In this document: piece by piece, positions 9,526 through 18,614 of the stretch | How positions within the stretch are numbered: position 1 is the stretch's first letter | Layout: every line of letters starts with the position of its first letter | Assembly (NCBI GenBank): GCA_025351385.1 | Contig: JANXWA010000013.1 | Span: 1-64,000 of the forward strand | Source: Acidimicrobiales bacterium | GTDB taxonomy: Bacteria > Actinomycetota > Acidimicrobiia > Acidimicrobiales > RAAP-2 | DNA: 64,000 nucleotides | Direction of reading: 5' to 3' | Position numbers and translations under genes: made by a program | The notes under the pieces: generated by a model | The model's database searches: none | Seen by the model: only the letters and a program-made list of their open reading frames with translations | What the model was told of the DNA's origin: nothing

Positions 9526-10310
9526 GCAATCAGGGAGTCATGCGAATCGGAGAAGTGCACGCCCAGCTTCGCCAGGCCTTCCCCGATATCGAGCTCTCGA
9601 AGATCCGCTACTACGAGGATAAGGGACTTGTCCAACCCAGCCGCAGTCGCAAGGGGTACCGCCTCTACTCCGAGCGGGACGTGGACTGTCTGCGCGAGGC
9701 GATCCGCCTCGCGCAAGAGGAGTTCGTGCCGCTGAGGGTGGTGCGCCTGCGCCTCATCGAGCAGGGACTGTTGAAGGATGTGCCGGTTCTGTCCAGTCCG
9801 CGTCACGCGGCGCGCGAGGCGACGGCGAACGTCATCTCGATTCCGGTGCCCACCGCCAGCGCCGAACAGTCGACGCGTCCGGTGCTGAAGGTGGTGGCGC
9901 CCTCGGACGACGACGGCACCGCCGTTGAGCAGCCGTACTATTCGCAGCCGGAGTTCGAGGCACTGGTAGGTCTCGACGCCGCGGTGATCGGACAGTTGCA
10001 CTCGCTCGGCCTCCTGGCTCCGGTCTTGATCGACCGCCGGGTGTCCTTCACGGCTCTCGATGTGCGCGTCGGCGCCGTCGCCGGCTCGTTGATGGAACGG
10101 GGCGTCGACATCCGTCTCCTCGGTTCGCTGCGCCGGGTCGCCGAGCGCGAGATCGGCCTCGTCGACGACCTGACCCATCCTTTGCGCGCCAAGGGCAGTG
10201 GCATCTCGGTCGAGCGGGCTCGGGCGGTGAGCGCCGAGGTCGCCGAAGAGGTGGCCGCGCTGCGTGCCGTCCTCTACGAGCGCGCGCTCGCCGACTACCT
10301 GGAGCGCTAG
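9522..10310 (+). CDS. ftsR: MerR-family regulator, FtsR-like
   Basis: 262 residues with an N-terminal winged helix of MerR type: MRIGEVHAQLRQAFPDI, then ISKIRYYEDKGL-like and RKGYRLYSERDVDCLR. The long C-terminal half, without metal-binding cysteines, matches the Rv1828/FtsR group, which in corynebacteria activates ftsZ. Order gcvH, FHA, FtsR, DUF151 is conserved in actinobacteria, which supports orthology. Translationally coupled to the FHA gene by an ATGA overlap. FtsR function is from the family; targets here are unknown. Confidence 0.82.
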   Translation: MSNQGVMRIGEVHAQLRQAFPDIELSKIRYYEDKGLVQPSRSRKGYRLYSERDVDCLREAIRLAQEEFVPLRVVRLRLIEQGLLKDVPVLSSPRHAAREATANVISIPVPTASAEQSTRPVLKVVAPSDDDGTAVEQPYYSQPEFEALVGLDAAVIGQLHSLGLLAPVLIDRRVSFTALDVRVGAVAGSLMERGVDIRLLGSLRRVAEREIGLVDDLTHPLRAKGSGISVERARAVSAEVAEEVAALRAVLYERALADYLER

Positions 10311-10348
10311 CCCAGAATCGTCTCCGGCGCCGGGTCTAGGCTGGGACC

Positions 10349-10870
10349 ATGGTGGAAGTGGTGTTGCGAGCCGTTCGGGTCGATGTTGGTTCCTCGACGC
10401 CGCTATTGCTGCTCGAAGAGGTCGCCGGACCACGGGTGCTCCCGATATTCATCGGCGCACCGGAGGCGACGGCGATCGCGTACGCGCTGCAGGGCGTGAA
10501 GGCGCCCCGTCCGATGTCCCACGACCTCCTGGGCCATGTGATCGCCGCGCTCGGCGCACAGCTCTTCGCGGCGGAGATCACCGAGTTGCGCGACAACACC
10601 TTCTACGCCAATCTGCGGCTGCTGCGCAATCGCGAGGAGATCAACGTGAGCGCCCGGCCGAGTGACGCGGTGGCCCTCGCACTTCGCGTCGGTGCCCCCA
10701 TCCTCGTGAACGATGAGCTGATGGCGGCCGAGGGCAAGGTCATGGACCTCGACCAGGTGGATGAGGATGACGACGACATCGCTGCCAACCCCGCACCGAG
10801 TGAGGCCGACCTCGTGGCCGAACTGAGAGAGTTTCTCGACTCGGTTCGCCCCGAGGACTTCGGCCAGTGA
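10349..10870 (+). CDS. DUF151 bifunctional nuclease-family protein
   Basis: 173 residues. The first 130 form a DUF151 domain with PIFIGAPEATAIAYAL, RPMSHDLLGHVI and VSARPSDAVALALRVGAPI, all strongly conserved. Some members have nuclease activity; in actinobacteria the role is unknown. Orthologue position of Rv1829. The C-terminal 40 residues are acidic. ATG 6 nt after TAGGCT (10337-10342), leaderless type. It overlaps the following gene by 4 nt. Confidence 0.9.
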   Translation: MVEVVLRAVRVDVGSSTPLLLLEEVAGPRVLPIFIGAPEATAIAYALQGVKAPRPMSHDLLGHVIAALGAQLFAAEITELRDNTFYANLRLLRNREEINVSARPSDAVALALRVGAPILVNDELMAAEGKVMDLDQVDEDDDDIAANPAPSEADLVAELREFLDSVRPEDFGQ

Positions 10871-11451
10871 GGCGCACGCTGGTCCTGCTCGGGGTCTTCC
10901 TCGCCTTCGTGGCGATCTTCACGCTGAGCCGCCACCCGACGAGCGCGACGACCACGACCACCACCACCATGACGAGCACGTCGTCGAGCACCACGACGAC
11001 CAAACCGGTCGGCACCACGTGCCTGGGTTCGGACTTCAAGGGGCAGTTCATCCAGGGACAGGGCGCCGCCGGGACGATCTACGCCAGCGTCGCCTTGACC
11101 AAGTCGACCACCGGATCGTGCACGGTGAAGGGCTGGCCGCGTCTCACGCTGCAGGACAAGCTGGGCGCGAAGCTCCCGGTGAACGAGGTCGACCTGCCGT
11201 CGAGCGGCGGGGGACTCCAGTTCTCGGTGCCCCAGGCCAATCTGGCCCCGACGCTGCTGACGCTTACCAAGGGAGCGACCATCAACTTCTCTCTGGCCTA
11301 CTCCCAGGTGCCGACCGCCAACTCGGTGTGCGACAACGCCGTGACCATGAACGTGCAGTTCAGCGTCAACGGCTCGACGGTCACGGTCACTCCCACCTAC
11401 CCCCTCCAGCCCTGCGACAACGGCCGTATCTGGGTCAGTCCTTTCTACTAG
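10867..11451 (+). CDS. membrane-anchored DUF4232 protein
   Basis: 194 residues: a transmembrane signal anchor (about 4-20, LVLLGVFLAFVAIFTLS), a Thr/Ser-rich linker (27-46), and an extracytoplasmic DUF4232 domain with paired Cys (GSCTVKGWPRLTL and SVCDNAVT). DUF4232 proteins are secreted actinobacterial proteins of unknown role. GTG start overlaps the DUF151 stop by 4 nt, so the two are co-translated although one is cytoplasmic and one extracytoplasmic. Confidence 0.8.
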   Translation: MRRTLVLLGVFLAFVAIFTLSRHPTSATTTTTTTMTSTSSSTTTTKPVGTTCLGSDFKGQFIQGQGAAGTIYASVALTKSTTGSCTVKGWPRLTLQDKLGAKLPVNEVDLPSSGGGLQFSVPQANLAPTLLTLTKGATINFSLAYSQVPTANSVCDNAVTMNVQFSVNGSTVTVTPTYPLQPCDNGRIWVSPFY

Positions 11452-11592
11452 AGGACCAGTTACTGCTTGGTAGGAATTGCGGCATTACGCCGCGACTGCG
11501 CCATCACCTCAGGTGGGTTTTCCGTGTACGCCATGGTGGGCGTCAGCGACGGCCAATCGAATTGACCGTCAGCGTAGACATCGGGGGTAGCG

Positions 11593-13074
11593 ATGAGTGA
11601 TGGCTTGAACACGGACTTCCTGGGCGGAAAGCAGCCCGAGCGCAATCCGGATCGTCTTCGCCAAGGTGAGTTGTCGACCCTAGATATTTCGGCGGCGACC
11701 ATGGCGAACATCGGCCCGGCCATGAGCTTCTACTTCGGTGCCGGCTTCCTCTTCTTGACCGCGGGCCGCGCCGCGCCGCTCACGATCATCGTCGCCGTCA
11801 TCGCCATTGCCTTCTTGGGCAATACGCTGGCGGAGTTCACGAAGGTGCTCCCCTCGACGGGCGGCTTCATCTCGTTCGTCGGCAAGACGTTTGGTGGTCG
11901 CACCGCGGTCACCACGGCGTTGATGACTGGCGCCGGTTACATCGCGGCGATGGCGTCGGTGGTGGCGATCGTCGGAGGGTTCTTCCAGATAATCCTCCAG
12001 TACTACAACGTGAGCGGACTCGAGAGTGTGCCGTGGATCGTCTGGACGCTGGTCTTCCTCGCGTTCGCGGTCTTCATGATGATCCGGGGAATCTCGATAT
12101 CGACCAAGGTCGCGGGGCTGTTCTTCGCCTTCGAGATGGTGATCATGCTCCTGGTCGGTGCCATTGCCTTGATCAAGTTCCACTCGTCCATCAACTTCCA
12201 GCCCTTCAATCCCGGCAACATCACGGGAGGGTTCAAGGGGCTAGCCGAGGGGTTTCCCCTGGCCATCTATCTCTTCATTGGATGGGAGAACTCGGCCGCC
12301 CTCGCTGAGGAGACGAACAATCCTCGCAAGAACATCCCGAAGGCGATCTTCGCGTCCATCGCCATCATGGGGACGGCCTACGTCTTCTTCGCCTTCTCGA
12401 CGATCGTGGCCTTCAAGGACAACGTGTCCGCCCTCGGCGCCGCAGCGATCCCGTTCGTCTCCGTGGCTCACGGCGTGATCGGTGGCGCGGTGTTCTTCGC
12501 GCTCCTGGCGGGAATGACCTCGACGCTGGGCGCGTTGATCGCCGGCACCAACTCCCAGGCCCGACTGATCTTCAACGCCGGCCGTGAGGGACTGCTGCCG
12601 AAGTTCATCGGCAAGGTCCACGACACGAAGCGCACCCCGGTGAACGCACTGTTCACCTTCTTGGGCATCGCGCTGGTCATCATCGGCGTGTGGGGCCTCG
12701 GTCACATCTTTGGCGGGAGTGCGACGTCGGGAGGGATGAGTGCGGTCAACTTCTTCGTGGAGTCCTCGACTTTCGGCACGATCCTCGTGCTCCTGGTCTA
12801 CGGACTCAGCAACGCGGCGCTGCCCTTCTACTACAAGAAGTACCACCCTGAGTTGTTCAACACCTTCCGCCACGGGGTGCTGCCGGCGATTGGCATCGTG
12901 TTCATCGCGGTTCCGATCTACTACTTGGCCAAGCCCGGTCAGCCGACTCCGTTCGACTGGTTCCCGTGGGCCGCGCTGGCGTTCATCGTGGTGGCCGCGA
13001 TCTACTCGGTGTACCTCGTGTCGCGCGATCCCGGCATTGGCGAGCGCGTCGGGTCCATCGTCGCCGACGAGTAG
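11593..13074 (+). CDS. APC-superfamily amino acid permease
   Basis: 493 residues with about 12 transmembrane helices, typical of amino acid/polyamine/organocation transporters. Landmarks are MANIGPAMSFYFGAG in helix 1, IYLFIGWENSAALAEET (the conserved helix 6 region with FxGWE) and NNPRKNIPKAI. Substrate not readable; amino acids or amines. Ribosome site GGGGGTAGCG before the ATG. The 141 bases upstream (11452-11592) hold no gene that I can support. Ends 15 nt from the convergent reductase, one of only two convergent pairs here that do not share a stop site. Confidence 0.87.
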   Translation: MSDGLNTDFLGGKQPERNPDRLRQGELSTLDISAATMANIGPAMSFYFGAGFLFLTAGRAAPLTIIVAVIAIAFLGNTLAEFTKVLPSTGGFISFVGKTFGGRTAVTTALMTGAGYIAAMASVVAIVGGFFQIILQYYNVSGLESVPWIVWTLVFLAFAVFMMIRGISISTKVAGLFFAFEMVIMLLVGAIALIKFHSSINFQPFNPGNITGGFKGLAEGFPLAIYLFIGWENSAALAEETNNPRKNIPKAIFASIAIMGTAYVFFAFSTIVAFKDNVSALGAAAIPFVSVAHGVIGGAVFFALLAGMTSTLGALIAGTNSQARLIFNAGREGLLPKFIGKVHDTKRTPVNALFTFLGIALVIIGVWGLGHIFGGSATSGGMSAVNFFVESSTFGTILVLLVYGLSNAALPFYYKKYHPELFNTFRHGVLPAIGIVFIAVPIYYLAKPGQPTPFDWFPWAALAFIVVAAIYSVYLVSRDPGIGERVGSIVADE

Positions 13075-13089
13075 TCCTGGCGACTCGGG

Positions 13090-14076
13090 TCAGCCCGGGG
13101 TCGGATCCACGAGGACCCGGCCCCGGGTCCTCCCGTGGCGAATGTCCTCGAGCGCGGGGGATAGTCCCTCGAGCCGCACGATCCGATCGACGAGCGGCGC
13201 GAAATCGATCTCGGGCGCGACGGTTCCCAGCGCGGTCCACACCCGCGACCTGGTCGAGTTCGGTGCCTCGACGCAGTCGACACCGAGCAGTCCGACGTTT
13301 CTCGTGATGAAGGGGTAGACGGTCGTCGCGAGTTCGGCGCTGGCCACGAGTCCGCACGCGGCGACGGCGGCGCCGTAGCGTAGAGAACGCAGGATCTGGG
13401 CCAGGGTCTCGCCCCCGACGCAGTCGATCGCCCCGTCCCAGAGCTCGGAACCCATGACGCGACCGGGTTGGTCGCTGACCTCGTCGCGTCCGACGACGCG
13501 CACGGCGCCGCGCTCGAGCAACCAGGCCGACTCCTGGGGCGAGCCCGTCGACGCCACGGGTCGGTAGCCCAGGGCCGCCAGGTACGTGACGGCCTGGGAG
13601 CCGACCCCACCAGTTGACCCGGTGACGAGCACCTCGGCACCGAGAGACAGTCCGCGGTCCTGTAGGGCGAGGACGCTCAGCATCGCCGTGAAACCGGCGG
13701 TGCCGACAACCATCGCGTCGTGGGTCGAGATCGATGCGGGCAGGACGCTCAAATACTTGGCCGGGGAGTAGACGAACTCGGCGAACCCTCCGTCGCGCCC
13801 GACGCCCAGAGTGCCGCCGTGAACCGCGACGCGAGCACCGACCTCGAACTCCGGACTGGCGGAGGCGGCCACCGTGCCGGCGGCGTCGACACCGCCGATG
13901 AGGGTCGCGAGGCGTCGCACCCTGCTCTTGGCGGTGGCGACCATGGCGTCCTTGAAGTTGACGGCGCTGAAGTCAACGTGAACGAGAATGTCGCCCCCGT
14001 CCGTCGATCGGGGTTGCACGTCGCGCACACCCATCGCCAGGGTGTCACTCTCCTCGCTGATCACGAACGCTCGCAT
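13090..14076 (-). CDS. acuI: zinc-independent quinone oxidoreductase, YhdH/AcuI family
   Basis: 328 residues of the medium-chain dehydrogenase/reductase superfamily, YhdH/YhfP branch, whose characterised members reduce acryloyl-CoA to propionyl-CoA with NADPH. Landmarks are VNFKDAMVAT, GGVDAAGTV, the LGVGRDGGFAEF segment, GTAGFTAMLSV and the nucleotide-binding VTGSTGGVGSQAV. No zinc-ligand cysteines are seen. ATG follows TAACCT (14083-14088 on the complementary strand) by 6 nt. Substrate assignment by family only. Confidence 0.83.
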   Translation of the reverse strand: MRAFVISEESDTLAMGVRDVQPRSTDGGDILVHVDFSAVNFKDAMVATAKSRVRRLATLIGGVDAAGTVAASASPEFEVGARVAVHGGTLGVGRDGGFAEFVYSPAKYLSVLPASISTHDAMVVGTAGFTAMLSVLALQDRGLSLGAEVLVTGSTGGVGSQAVTYLAALGYRPVASTGSPQESAWLLERGAVRVVGRDEVSDQPGRVMGSELWDGAIDCVGGETLAQILRSLRYGAAVAACGLVASAELATTVYPFITRNVGLLGVDCVEAPNSTRSRVWTALGTVAPEIDFAPLVDRIVRLEGLSPALEDIRHGRTRGRVLVDPTPG

Positions 14077-14207
14077 GTCGCTAGGTTAGGGCGTTCGCCG
14101 GTGGGCCTCGGGGCGGACTGGCGTGACCGCCGGGCCGTCAAGTGACCTGCGCACGGTCCTCCGATTGAGTCCTTCGCCGCGACAGTTAAGAAAGTAGAAT
14201 TAGCGTC

Positions 14208-15464
14208 ATGTTGGCGCGACTCTCGATCGTGCGCACCCGCTCCTGGAACTGGTGGGAGGCGCTCAGTGGACTCACGAGTGACGCCATTCTCTACACCTTG
14301 TCGGCGGTGTTCGCGCTGGGCCTCGGGCTCTGGTCGCATGAACCGGCCCAATGGCACTGGGGCTACCTCGCCGTCGGGCCGTACACGTTGTGCGCCGTCG
14401 TGGCGATCGCCCTCAGCCGGTTCAAGCTCCAGCGCACGTCGATGGTTCGGGTGGGACTTCTTGCACTGGTGCTGCTCGGTTCGGTCGCCATCCCGCTCGG
14501 ACTGGAGGCCCGTTGGCGCATCGCCCAGCCGGAGGTGTCGGTGATCACGAGAACGGGTGTGTACCTGATCGAGGGGATCAACCCGTACCACTCGTACTAC
14601 CAGCACGGACACCTGGTGAACGGCATTTCGGGGATCCCGTCGTACGAGTCGTTCTTCCCCTACTTCCCGCTCATGGGCGTCTTCGGTCTGCCGTCGGCCG
14701 AGACCCACATCGGCAAGGGACTCACCGACGCGCGAATTGCGATGTCACTCCTGACGCTGCTCGCCGGCTGCACGGCACTGGGCCTCCTTCGCGCCTCGGG
14801 AGACAAGAAGATCCGAGTGGCCCAGATGCTCCTCGCCCTGCCGACCGGCGCGCTCTTCCTCTCGACGGGCGGTGACGACATGCCGATACTGGCGTTGCTC
14901 TTGTTGGGTGTCGTCGCCCTGCAACGACGCCAGAGTAATCTCGCGGGCATCAGTTTCGGTCTCGCCGCGGCGATGAAGCTCACCGCCTGGCCCCTCGCCG
15001 TCGGCGCGTTGCTCGTCGCGCGTACGTCCAAGGATCGCACGGCGTGGCATCACGTCGCTGCGTGGACCCTCGGCATCGTCGTGGCGACGGTCGCGCCGTT
15101 TGCGGTGCGCGCGCCGTGGGCCTTCATGTCCAACGTGTTCGCGTTCCCGCTGGGTCTCGCCGGTGTGTCGTCCCCCGCGGCCAGCGCACTGCCGGGTCAC
15201 ATCCTCACGACCATCTGGTCACCGCTCGGACACGTCCTGGCACCGGTGACGTTCGTGGTGGGCGGCTACTTCGTGACGAAGTACGTGCGTCGCACGTGGC
15301 CCCTGACCCTGTCGCGCATGCTGGGCCTGATGAGCGTCAGCTTCGCGGTGATGATGTGCGTGGCGTCGGCGACGCGGATCGGCTACTTGATCTACCCGGT
15401 GAACTTCGCGCTGTGGTCGTGGGCCTGTCAGGTCCAGGTCGAGCGCGCTCCCGCGCTGGTCTAG
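14208..15464 (+). CDS. multi-pass membrane protein, GT87/DUF2029-like
   Basis: 418 residues with about ten predicted transmembrane helices. The extracytoplasmic loop GINPYHSYY, then FFPYFPLMG and a DARIA motif at a membrane border resemble polyprenyl-phosphate-dependent mannosyltransferases of the GT87 group, which act on cell-envelope glycolipids. An early catalytic Asp could not be pinned down, so the activity is tentative. ATG 7 nt after TAGAAT (14195-14200). Divergent from acuI with 131 bp between; its stop is shared (CTAG) with the convergent gene. Confidence 0.62.
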   Translation: MLARLSIVRTRSWNWWEALSGLTSDAILYTLSAVFALGLGLWSHEPAQWHWGYLAVGPYTLCAVVAIALSRFKLQRTSMVRVGLLALVLLGSVAIPLGLEARWRIAQPEVSVITRTGVYLIEGINPYHSYYQHGHLVNGISGIPSYESFFPYFPLMGVFGLPSAETHIGKGLTDARIAMSLLTLLAGCTALGLLRASGDKKIRVAQMLLALPTGALFLSTGGDDMPILALLLLGVVALQRRQSNLAGISFGLAAAMKLTAWPLAVGALLVARTSKDRTAWHHVAAWTLGIVVATVAPFAVRAPWAFMSNVFAFPLGLAGVSSPAASALPGHILTTIWSPLGHVLAPVTFVVGGYFVTKYVRRTWPLTLSRMLGLMSVSFAVMMCVASATRIGYLIYPVNFALWSWACQVQVERAPALV

Positions 15465-16030
15465 ATCGCCACGGAGTTCTGATAGATACGGAAGGTCCAG
15501 TGGACCACGTCACCGGCCGACCGGTTGACCGTAATGCCAATCACCCAGTAGAAGCTGTCGTTGCCGGCCTTCTGGAAGAGGGACTGGGGTGCGCCGTTGC
15601 TCGCGCCGTGCGAGAAAAGATTCCATCCGCGCGTTCCGAGCTGCGCGGCGTAGAAGGCGAGGAGTGACGAGCTGTGCGCCGAAGAGACGAGCGGCTGGTA
15701 GCAGTCGAAGTCGCCGGCGCCGGCGTTAGGGATGTTGCCTCCCGGCTCGACACGAGTGCCCGCGGGCACGAGGAACCCTCCGCTGATGTTCGAGGGAATC
15801 TCCGACGTGTGACGGCAGTAGTCGAGTGCGACATTCGATGTCGCCGGCTGAAGACCCCCCACCACCACCGGGAGCGTCGTGGTCGTGGACGTGACGCCCT
15901 GGTCGGCGACGAGGTTGATCAGCATGAAGATGGCGAGCACCGCCACGGCAATGATCAAGACGGCCGCCGCGGGCCAGATGCTCGTGGTCGTCGTGAGCGG
16001 CGCCCGGGGCGTCTCGCTCACTCGCTCCAT
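15461..16030 (-). CDS. membrane-anchored extracytoplasmic protein
   Basis: About 189 residues: a cytoplasmic N-terminus, one transmembrane helix (AAAVLIIAVAVLAIFMLINLV), a Thr-rich linker and a soluble outer domain with two cysteines (LDYCRHT and DFDCYQPL). I do not recognise the family. The start is ATG at 16030 or GTG at 16021; GTG makes a 4-nt overlap with the thiD stop, and a GGAG lies just before it. Upstream extension would run into thiD. Probably co-transcribed with thiD, although the functions look unrelated. Confidence 0.65.
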   Translation of the reverse strand: MERVSETPRAPLTTTTSIWPAAAVLIIAVAVLAIFMLINLVADQGVTSTTTTLPVVVGGLQPATSNVALDYCRHTSEIPSNISGGFLVPAGTRVEPGGNIPNAGAGDFDCYQPLVSSAHSSSLLAFYAAQLGTRGWNLFSHGASNGAPQSLFQKAGNDSFYWVIGITVNRSAGDVVHWTFRIYQNSVAI

Positions 16031-16839
16031 CCCAGGTGGTCGATCGGTCCGTGGCCGTGGCCCAGGTGCCACGACGCGCCACCGATCAGTGCGGCCAGCA
16101 CGTAAGACTTGGCGTCGCGGGTCGCGTCGACAATGGGTCGACCGAGACCAAGTCCGCACGCGATGGCCGCGGCGAGCGAGCAGCCCGTGCCGTGGTCATT
16201 ACTCGTGGTCACTCGCTCCGCGTCGAAGATGACGACCTCGCCGCCGCCGACCAGTATGTCGGGCGCGTGACGCATGGCCGGGGAGTCGAGGGTGAGGTGG
16301 CCTCCCTTGACGAGTACGTACGTCGGGCCGAAGCCCAGGATGACGTGGGCGAGGGCCGACATGTCGTCGTGGCTCCTCACGTCGCGCACGTCGAGACCGC
16401 AGAGGAGTGCTCCTTCGCGCAGATTCGGCGTCACGATCTCGGCGAGTGGCAAGAGCGCGTCCCGGTACGTCTCGACGCCCCCGTCCTGCATGAGGACGTG
16501 GCCGGTCGAGGAGACGAGCACGGGGTCGACGACGAGATGGGGGAGCAGACCGTCGGCCGCCAGTCGAGCGACCCGCTCGATCGTTGCCGGCGTGGCCAGC
16601 ATCCCGGTCTTCACCGACTTCACGTCGAAGTCCTCCGTGACCGCGAGCACCTGGGCGGCCACGAACTCGGGATCGACGTTCAGGACCGATGTGACACCGA
16701 CGGTGTTCTGGGCGGTGAGGGCGGTGAGGGCGGTGGTGCCGTGCACGCCGAAGGCCGCGAACGTGCGCAGGTCGGCTTGGATGCCCGCTCCGCCGCCAGA
16801 ATCGGATCCGGCGATCGTGAGGACGGTGATCGGTTGCAC
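16018..16839 (-). CDS. thiD: hydroxymethylpyrimidine/phosphomethylpyrimidine kinase
   Basis: 274 residues of the ribokinase fold. It phosphorylates hydroxymethylpyrimidine and its monophosphate in thiamine synthesis. Motifs: [16 protein letters not shown] at the N-terminus, [25 protein letters not shown], and the anion hole [13 protein letters not shown] with the catalytic Asp. GTG at 16839 is chosen because the frame upstream would overlap divergent thiG and because TAGGGT (16847-16852, complementary strand) lies 7 nt away. No TPP riboswitch fits in the 47-bp gap to thiG. Confidence 0.92.
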   Translation of the reverse strand: MQPITVLTIAGSDSGGGAGIQADLRTFAAFGVHGTTALTALTAQNTVGVTSVLNVDPEFVAAQVLAVTEDFDVKSVKTGMLATPATIERVARLAADGLLPHLVVDPVLVSSTGHVLMQDGGVETYRDALLPLAEIVTPNLREGALLCGLDVRDVRSHDDMSALAHVILGFGPTYVLVKGGHLTLDSPAMRHAPDILVGGGEVVIFDAERVTTSNDHGTGCSLAAAIACGLGLGRPIVDATRDAKSYVLAALIGGASWHLGHGHGPIDHLGWSE

Positions 16840-16886
16840 CCCATCAACCCTAGTTAAGGCCTGCGCAGGGTTAGTACGCTGGTCCC

Positions 16887-17666
16887 GTGGGAGAACTCTT
16901 TCAGGTCGGATCGCTGACGTCGCCTTCACGGCTGATCGTGGGCACCGGTGGCTTCCGCTCGATGGACGTCCTCCAATCGTCGCTCGTCGCCTCGGAGGCG
17001 TCGATCGCCACGGTGGCTTTGCGTAGGGTCGACCCGAGTGTCGAGGGCTCGATCTACGACCTGCTGGACCGACTCAACTTCTCACTGCTGCCCAATACCG
17101 CAGGCTGCTACAGCGCGGACGAGGCGGTCAAGGTGGCCGAGTTGGCCCGGGAGGCCTTCGCGACATCGGCCGTCAAGCTCGAGGTGATCGGCGACGACGT
17201 GACACTCTTGCCCGACACTTCGGAGACCTTGGTAGCGGCCGGACGACTGGTCCGCGCCGGCTTCGAGGTGTGGGCCTACACCTCGGACGACCTGATCGTC
17301 GCGCAGCGTCTCGAGCAGCTGGGCTGCGTGGCGGTGATGCCGCTCGGTTCACCAATCGGCTCGGGCCTGGGCATCCTCAATCCCCACGCCATTGCGATGA
17401 TCGCCGAGCGCATCAGCGTGCCGGTCCTGCTGGACGCCGGAGTGGGCACCGCCTCGGACGCCGCCATGGCCATGGAGTTGGGCTGTGACGGGGTGCTCGC
17501 GGCCTCGGCGATCAATCGGGCCCTCGACCCGGTCACCATGGCCGAGGCCATCCGCGACGGGGTGAGGGCTGGCTTCCTGGCCCGTCGAGCTGGCCGGATT
17601 CCTCCGCGCCTGCACGCCGAAGCGTCCTCGCCGGCGTTCGGCCGACCAGATTTATTTGTGCAATAG
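16887..17666 (+). CDS. thiG: thiazole synthase
   Basis: 259 residues. ThiG builds the thiazole phosphate ring of thiamine from deoxyxylulose 5-phosphate, dehydroglycine and ThiS thiocarboxylate. Schiff-base Lys97 lies in [41 protein letters not shown] and [13 protein letters not shown] are family signatures. GTG start 6 nt after TACGCT (16875-16880). Divergent from thiD. The partner genes thiS and thiO (or thiH) are not in the window. Confidence 0.95.
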   Translation: MGELFQVGSLTSPSRLIVGTGGFRSMDVLQSSLVASEASIATVALRRVDPSVEGSIYDLLDRLNFSLLPNTAGCYSADEAVKVAELAREAFATSAVKLEVIGDDVTLLPDTSETLVAAGRLVRAGFEVWAYTSDDLIVAQRLEQLGCVAVMPLGSPIGSGLGILNPHAIAMIAERISVPVLLDAGVGTASDAAMAMELGCDGVLAASAINRALDPVTMAEAIRDGVRAGFLARRAGRIPPRLHAEASSPAFGRPDLFVQ

Positions 17667-17736
17667 GCCGAGTCAAACTACAATCGTGTAGTCCGTCGGG
17701 TTAGTCTGGACAGACCTCGGTCGGGAGGAACTTCGT

Positions 17737-18195
17737 ATGACAGATTCCCTAACAAGTGAATTTAGTGGCCCGATGGTGTGTCGCCTCACTGGCGTGACGT
17801 ACCGTCAGTTGGACTACTGGGCGCGCACTGGACTCGTGACGCCGTCGATCCGATCGGCCCAGGGGAGCGGATCGAAGCGCAAGTACTCCTACGGTGACCT
17901 GCTCGAGGTGAAGGTCATCAAGTCCCTACTCTCGTCCGGGGTCGCCCTGGCGCGGGCCCGCCAGGCCGTCGAGTGCCTGCGCAACTCGCTCGGCGCCAAC
18001 CTCGCCTCGAGCAGCCTCGTACTGAGCGACGCTGGCTCGGTTCTCGCGCGCGACGAGGACGCTCTCGTCGACCTCCTTCGCGGCGGCCAGGGTGTGTTCA
18101 ACATCGTTCCCCTGGCGAACGTGGTCGCCGAACTCACGACCACGATTCGTCAATCGCGCCTCGCCACGTCGGAGAAGGAGCATCGTTCGGCGTGA
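17737..18195 (+). CDS. MerR-family regulator
   Basis: 152 residues. The helix-turn-helix core CRLTGVTYRQLDYWARTGLV and the wing KRKYSYGDLLEVKVIKSLL are clear. The C-terminal half is a short helix plus a strand-rich segment, without sensor cysteines. It resembles the second MerR regulator (Rv1830) of the gcvH region in mycobacteria. Strong ribosome site GGGAGGAACTTCGT before ATG. It overlaps the next gene by 4 nt (GTGA). Confidence 0.85.
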   Translation: MTDSLTSEFSGPMVCRLTGVTYRQLDYWARTGLVTPSIRSAQGSGSKRKYSYGDLLEVKVIKSLLSSGVALARARQAVECLRNSLGANLASSSLVLSDAGSVLARDEDALVDLLRGGQGVFNIVPLANVVAELTTTIRQSRLATSEKEHRSA

Positions 18196-18590
18196 CCACA
18201 CCGCCGCCGTTCGACGGTTCACGTCGCCGGCACCCGAGTACCGCCGATTCGTTCGACGAGAGGTTCGCCCATCCCAGCGAGAGGGCCTTCGCACGACTGT
18301 TGACGCTGTACGGCCACTCTTGGTCCTACGAGCCGCTCGAGTTCCCGCTCGCCTGGAACGAGTTAGGCCGACCGATCCGTGCCTTCCGTCCGGATTTCTG
18401 GCTCCCCGACCTGGCGCTCTTCATCGAGCTCACGGTGCTGGAGCAGCGACTAGTGACGAAGAAGAACCAGAAGGTCCGCCAGTTCCGTTCGCTCTACCCC
18501 GAGGTCGATCTGCTCGTGGTCTACCAGCGCGACTTCGTGGCTCTGCTCGAACAGCACGGTATGGGGACCATCGCCAATCTGGCGGCCTAG
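18192..18590 (+). CDS. PD-(D/E)XK nuclease-like protein
   Basis: 132 residues. HPSERAFARLL, then RPDFWLPDLALFIELTVLEQRLVTKKNQK has the layout of small PD-(D/E)XK endonucleases: an early Glu, PD before a strand, and E-x-T in place of the usual E-x-K, followed by lysines one turn later. The altered third catalytic residue means activity cannot be assumed. GTG start overlaps the MerR stop, so regulator and nuclease-like protein are made together; the gap to gcvT is only 24 nt. No mobile-element or toxin-antitoxin context is visible. Family assignment is by motif only. Confidence 0.6.
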   Translation: MTTPPPFDGSRRRHPSTADSFDERFAHPSERAFARLLTLYGHSWSYEPLEFPLAWNELGRPIRAFRPDFWLPDLALFIELTVLEQRLVTKKNQKVRQFRSLYPEVDLLVVYQRDFVALLEQHGMGTIANLAA

Positions 18591-18614
18591 TGCCGCCTGG
18601 GTAGAGTGGCGTAC

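Noticed and set aside
11460..11723. Minus-strand 87-residue frame covering the gap before the permease
   Set aside because: It starts within the permease coding sequence, has no ribosome site or family similarity, and looks like a chance frame.
16840..16886. TPP riboswitch between thiD and thiG
   Set aside because: The gap is 47 bp, too short, and both genes have leaderless-type starts.
18591..18614. Glycine riboswitch before gcvT
   Set aside because: Only 24 nt separate gcvT from the previous gene.
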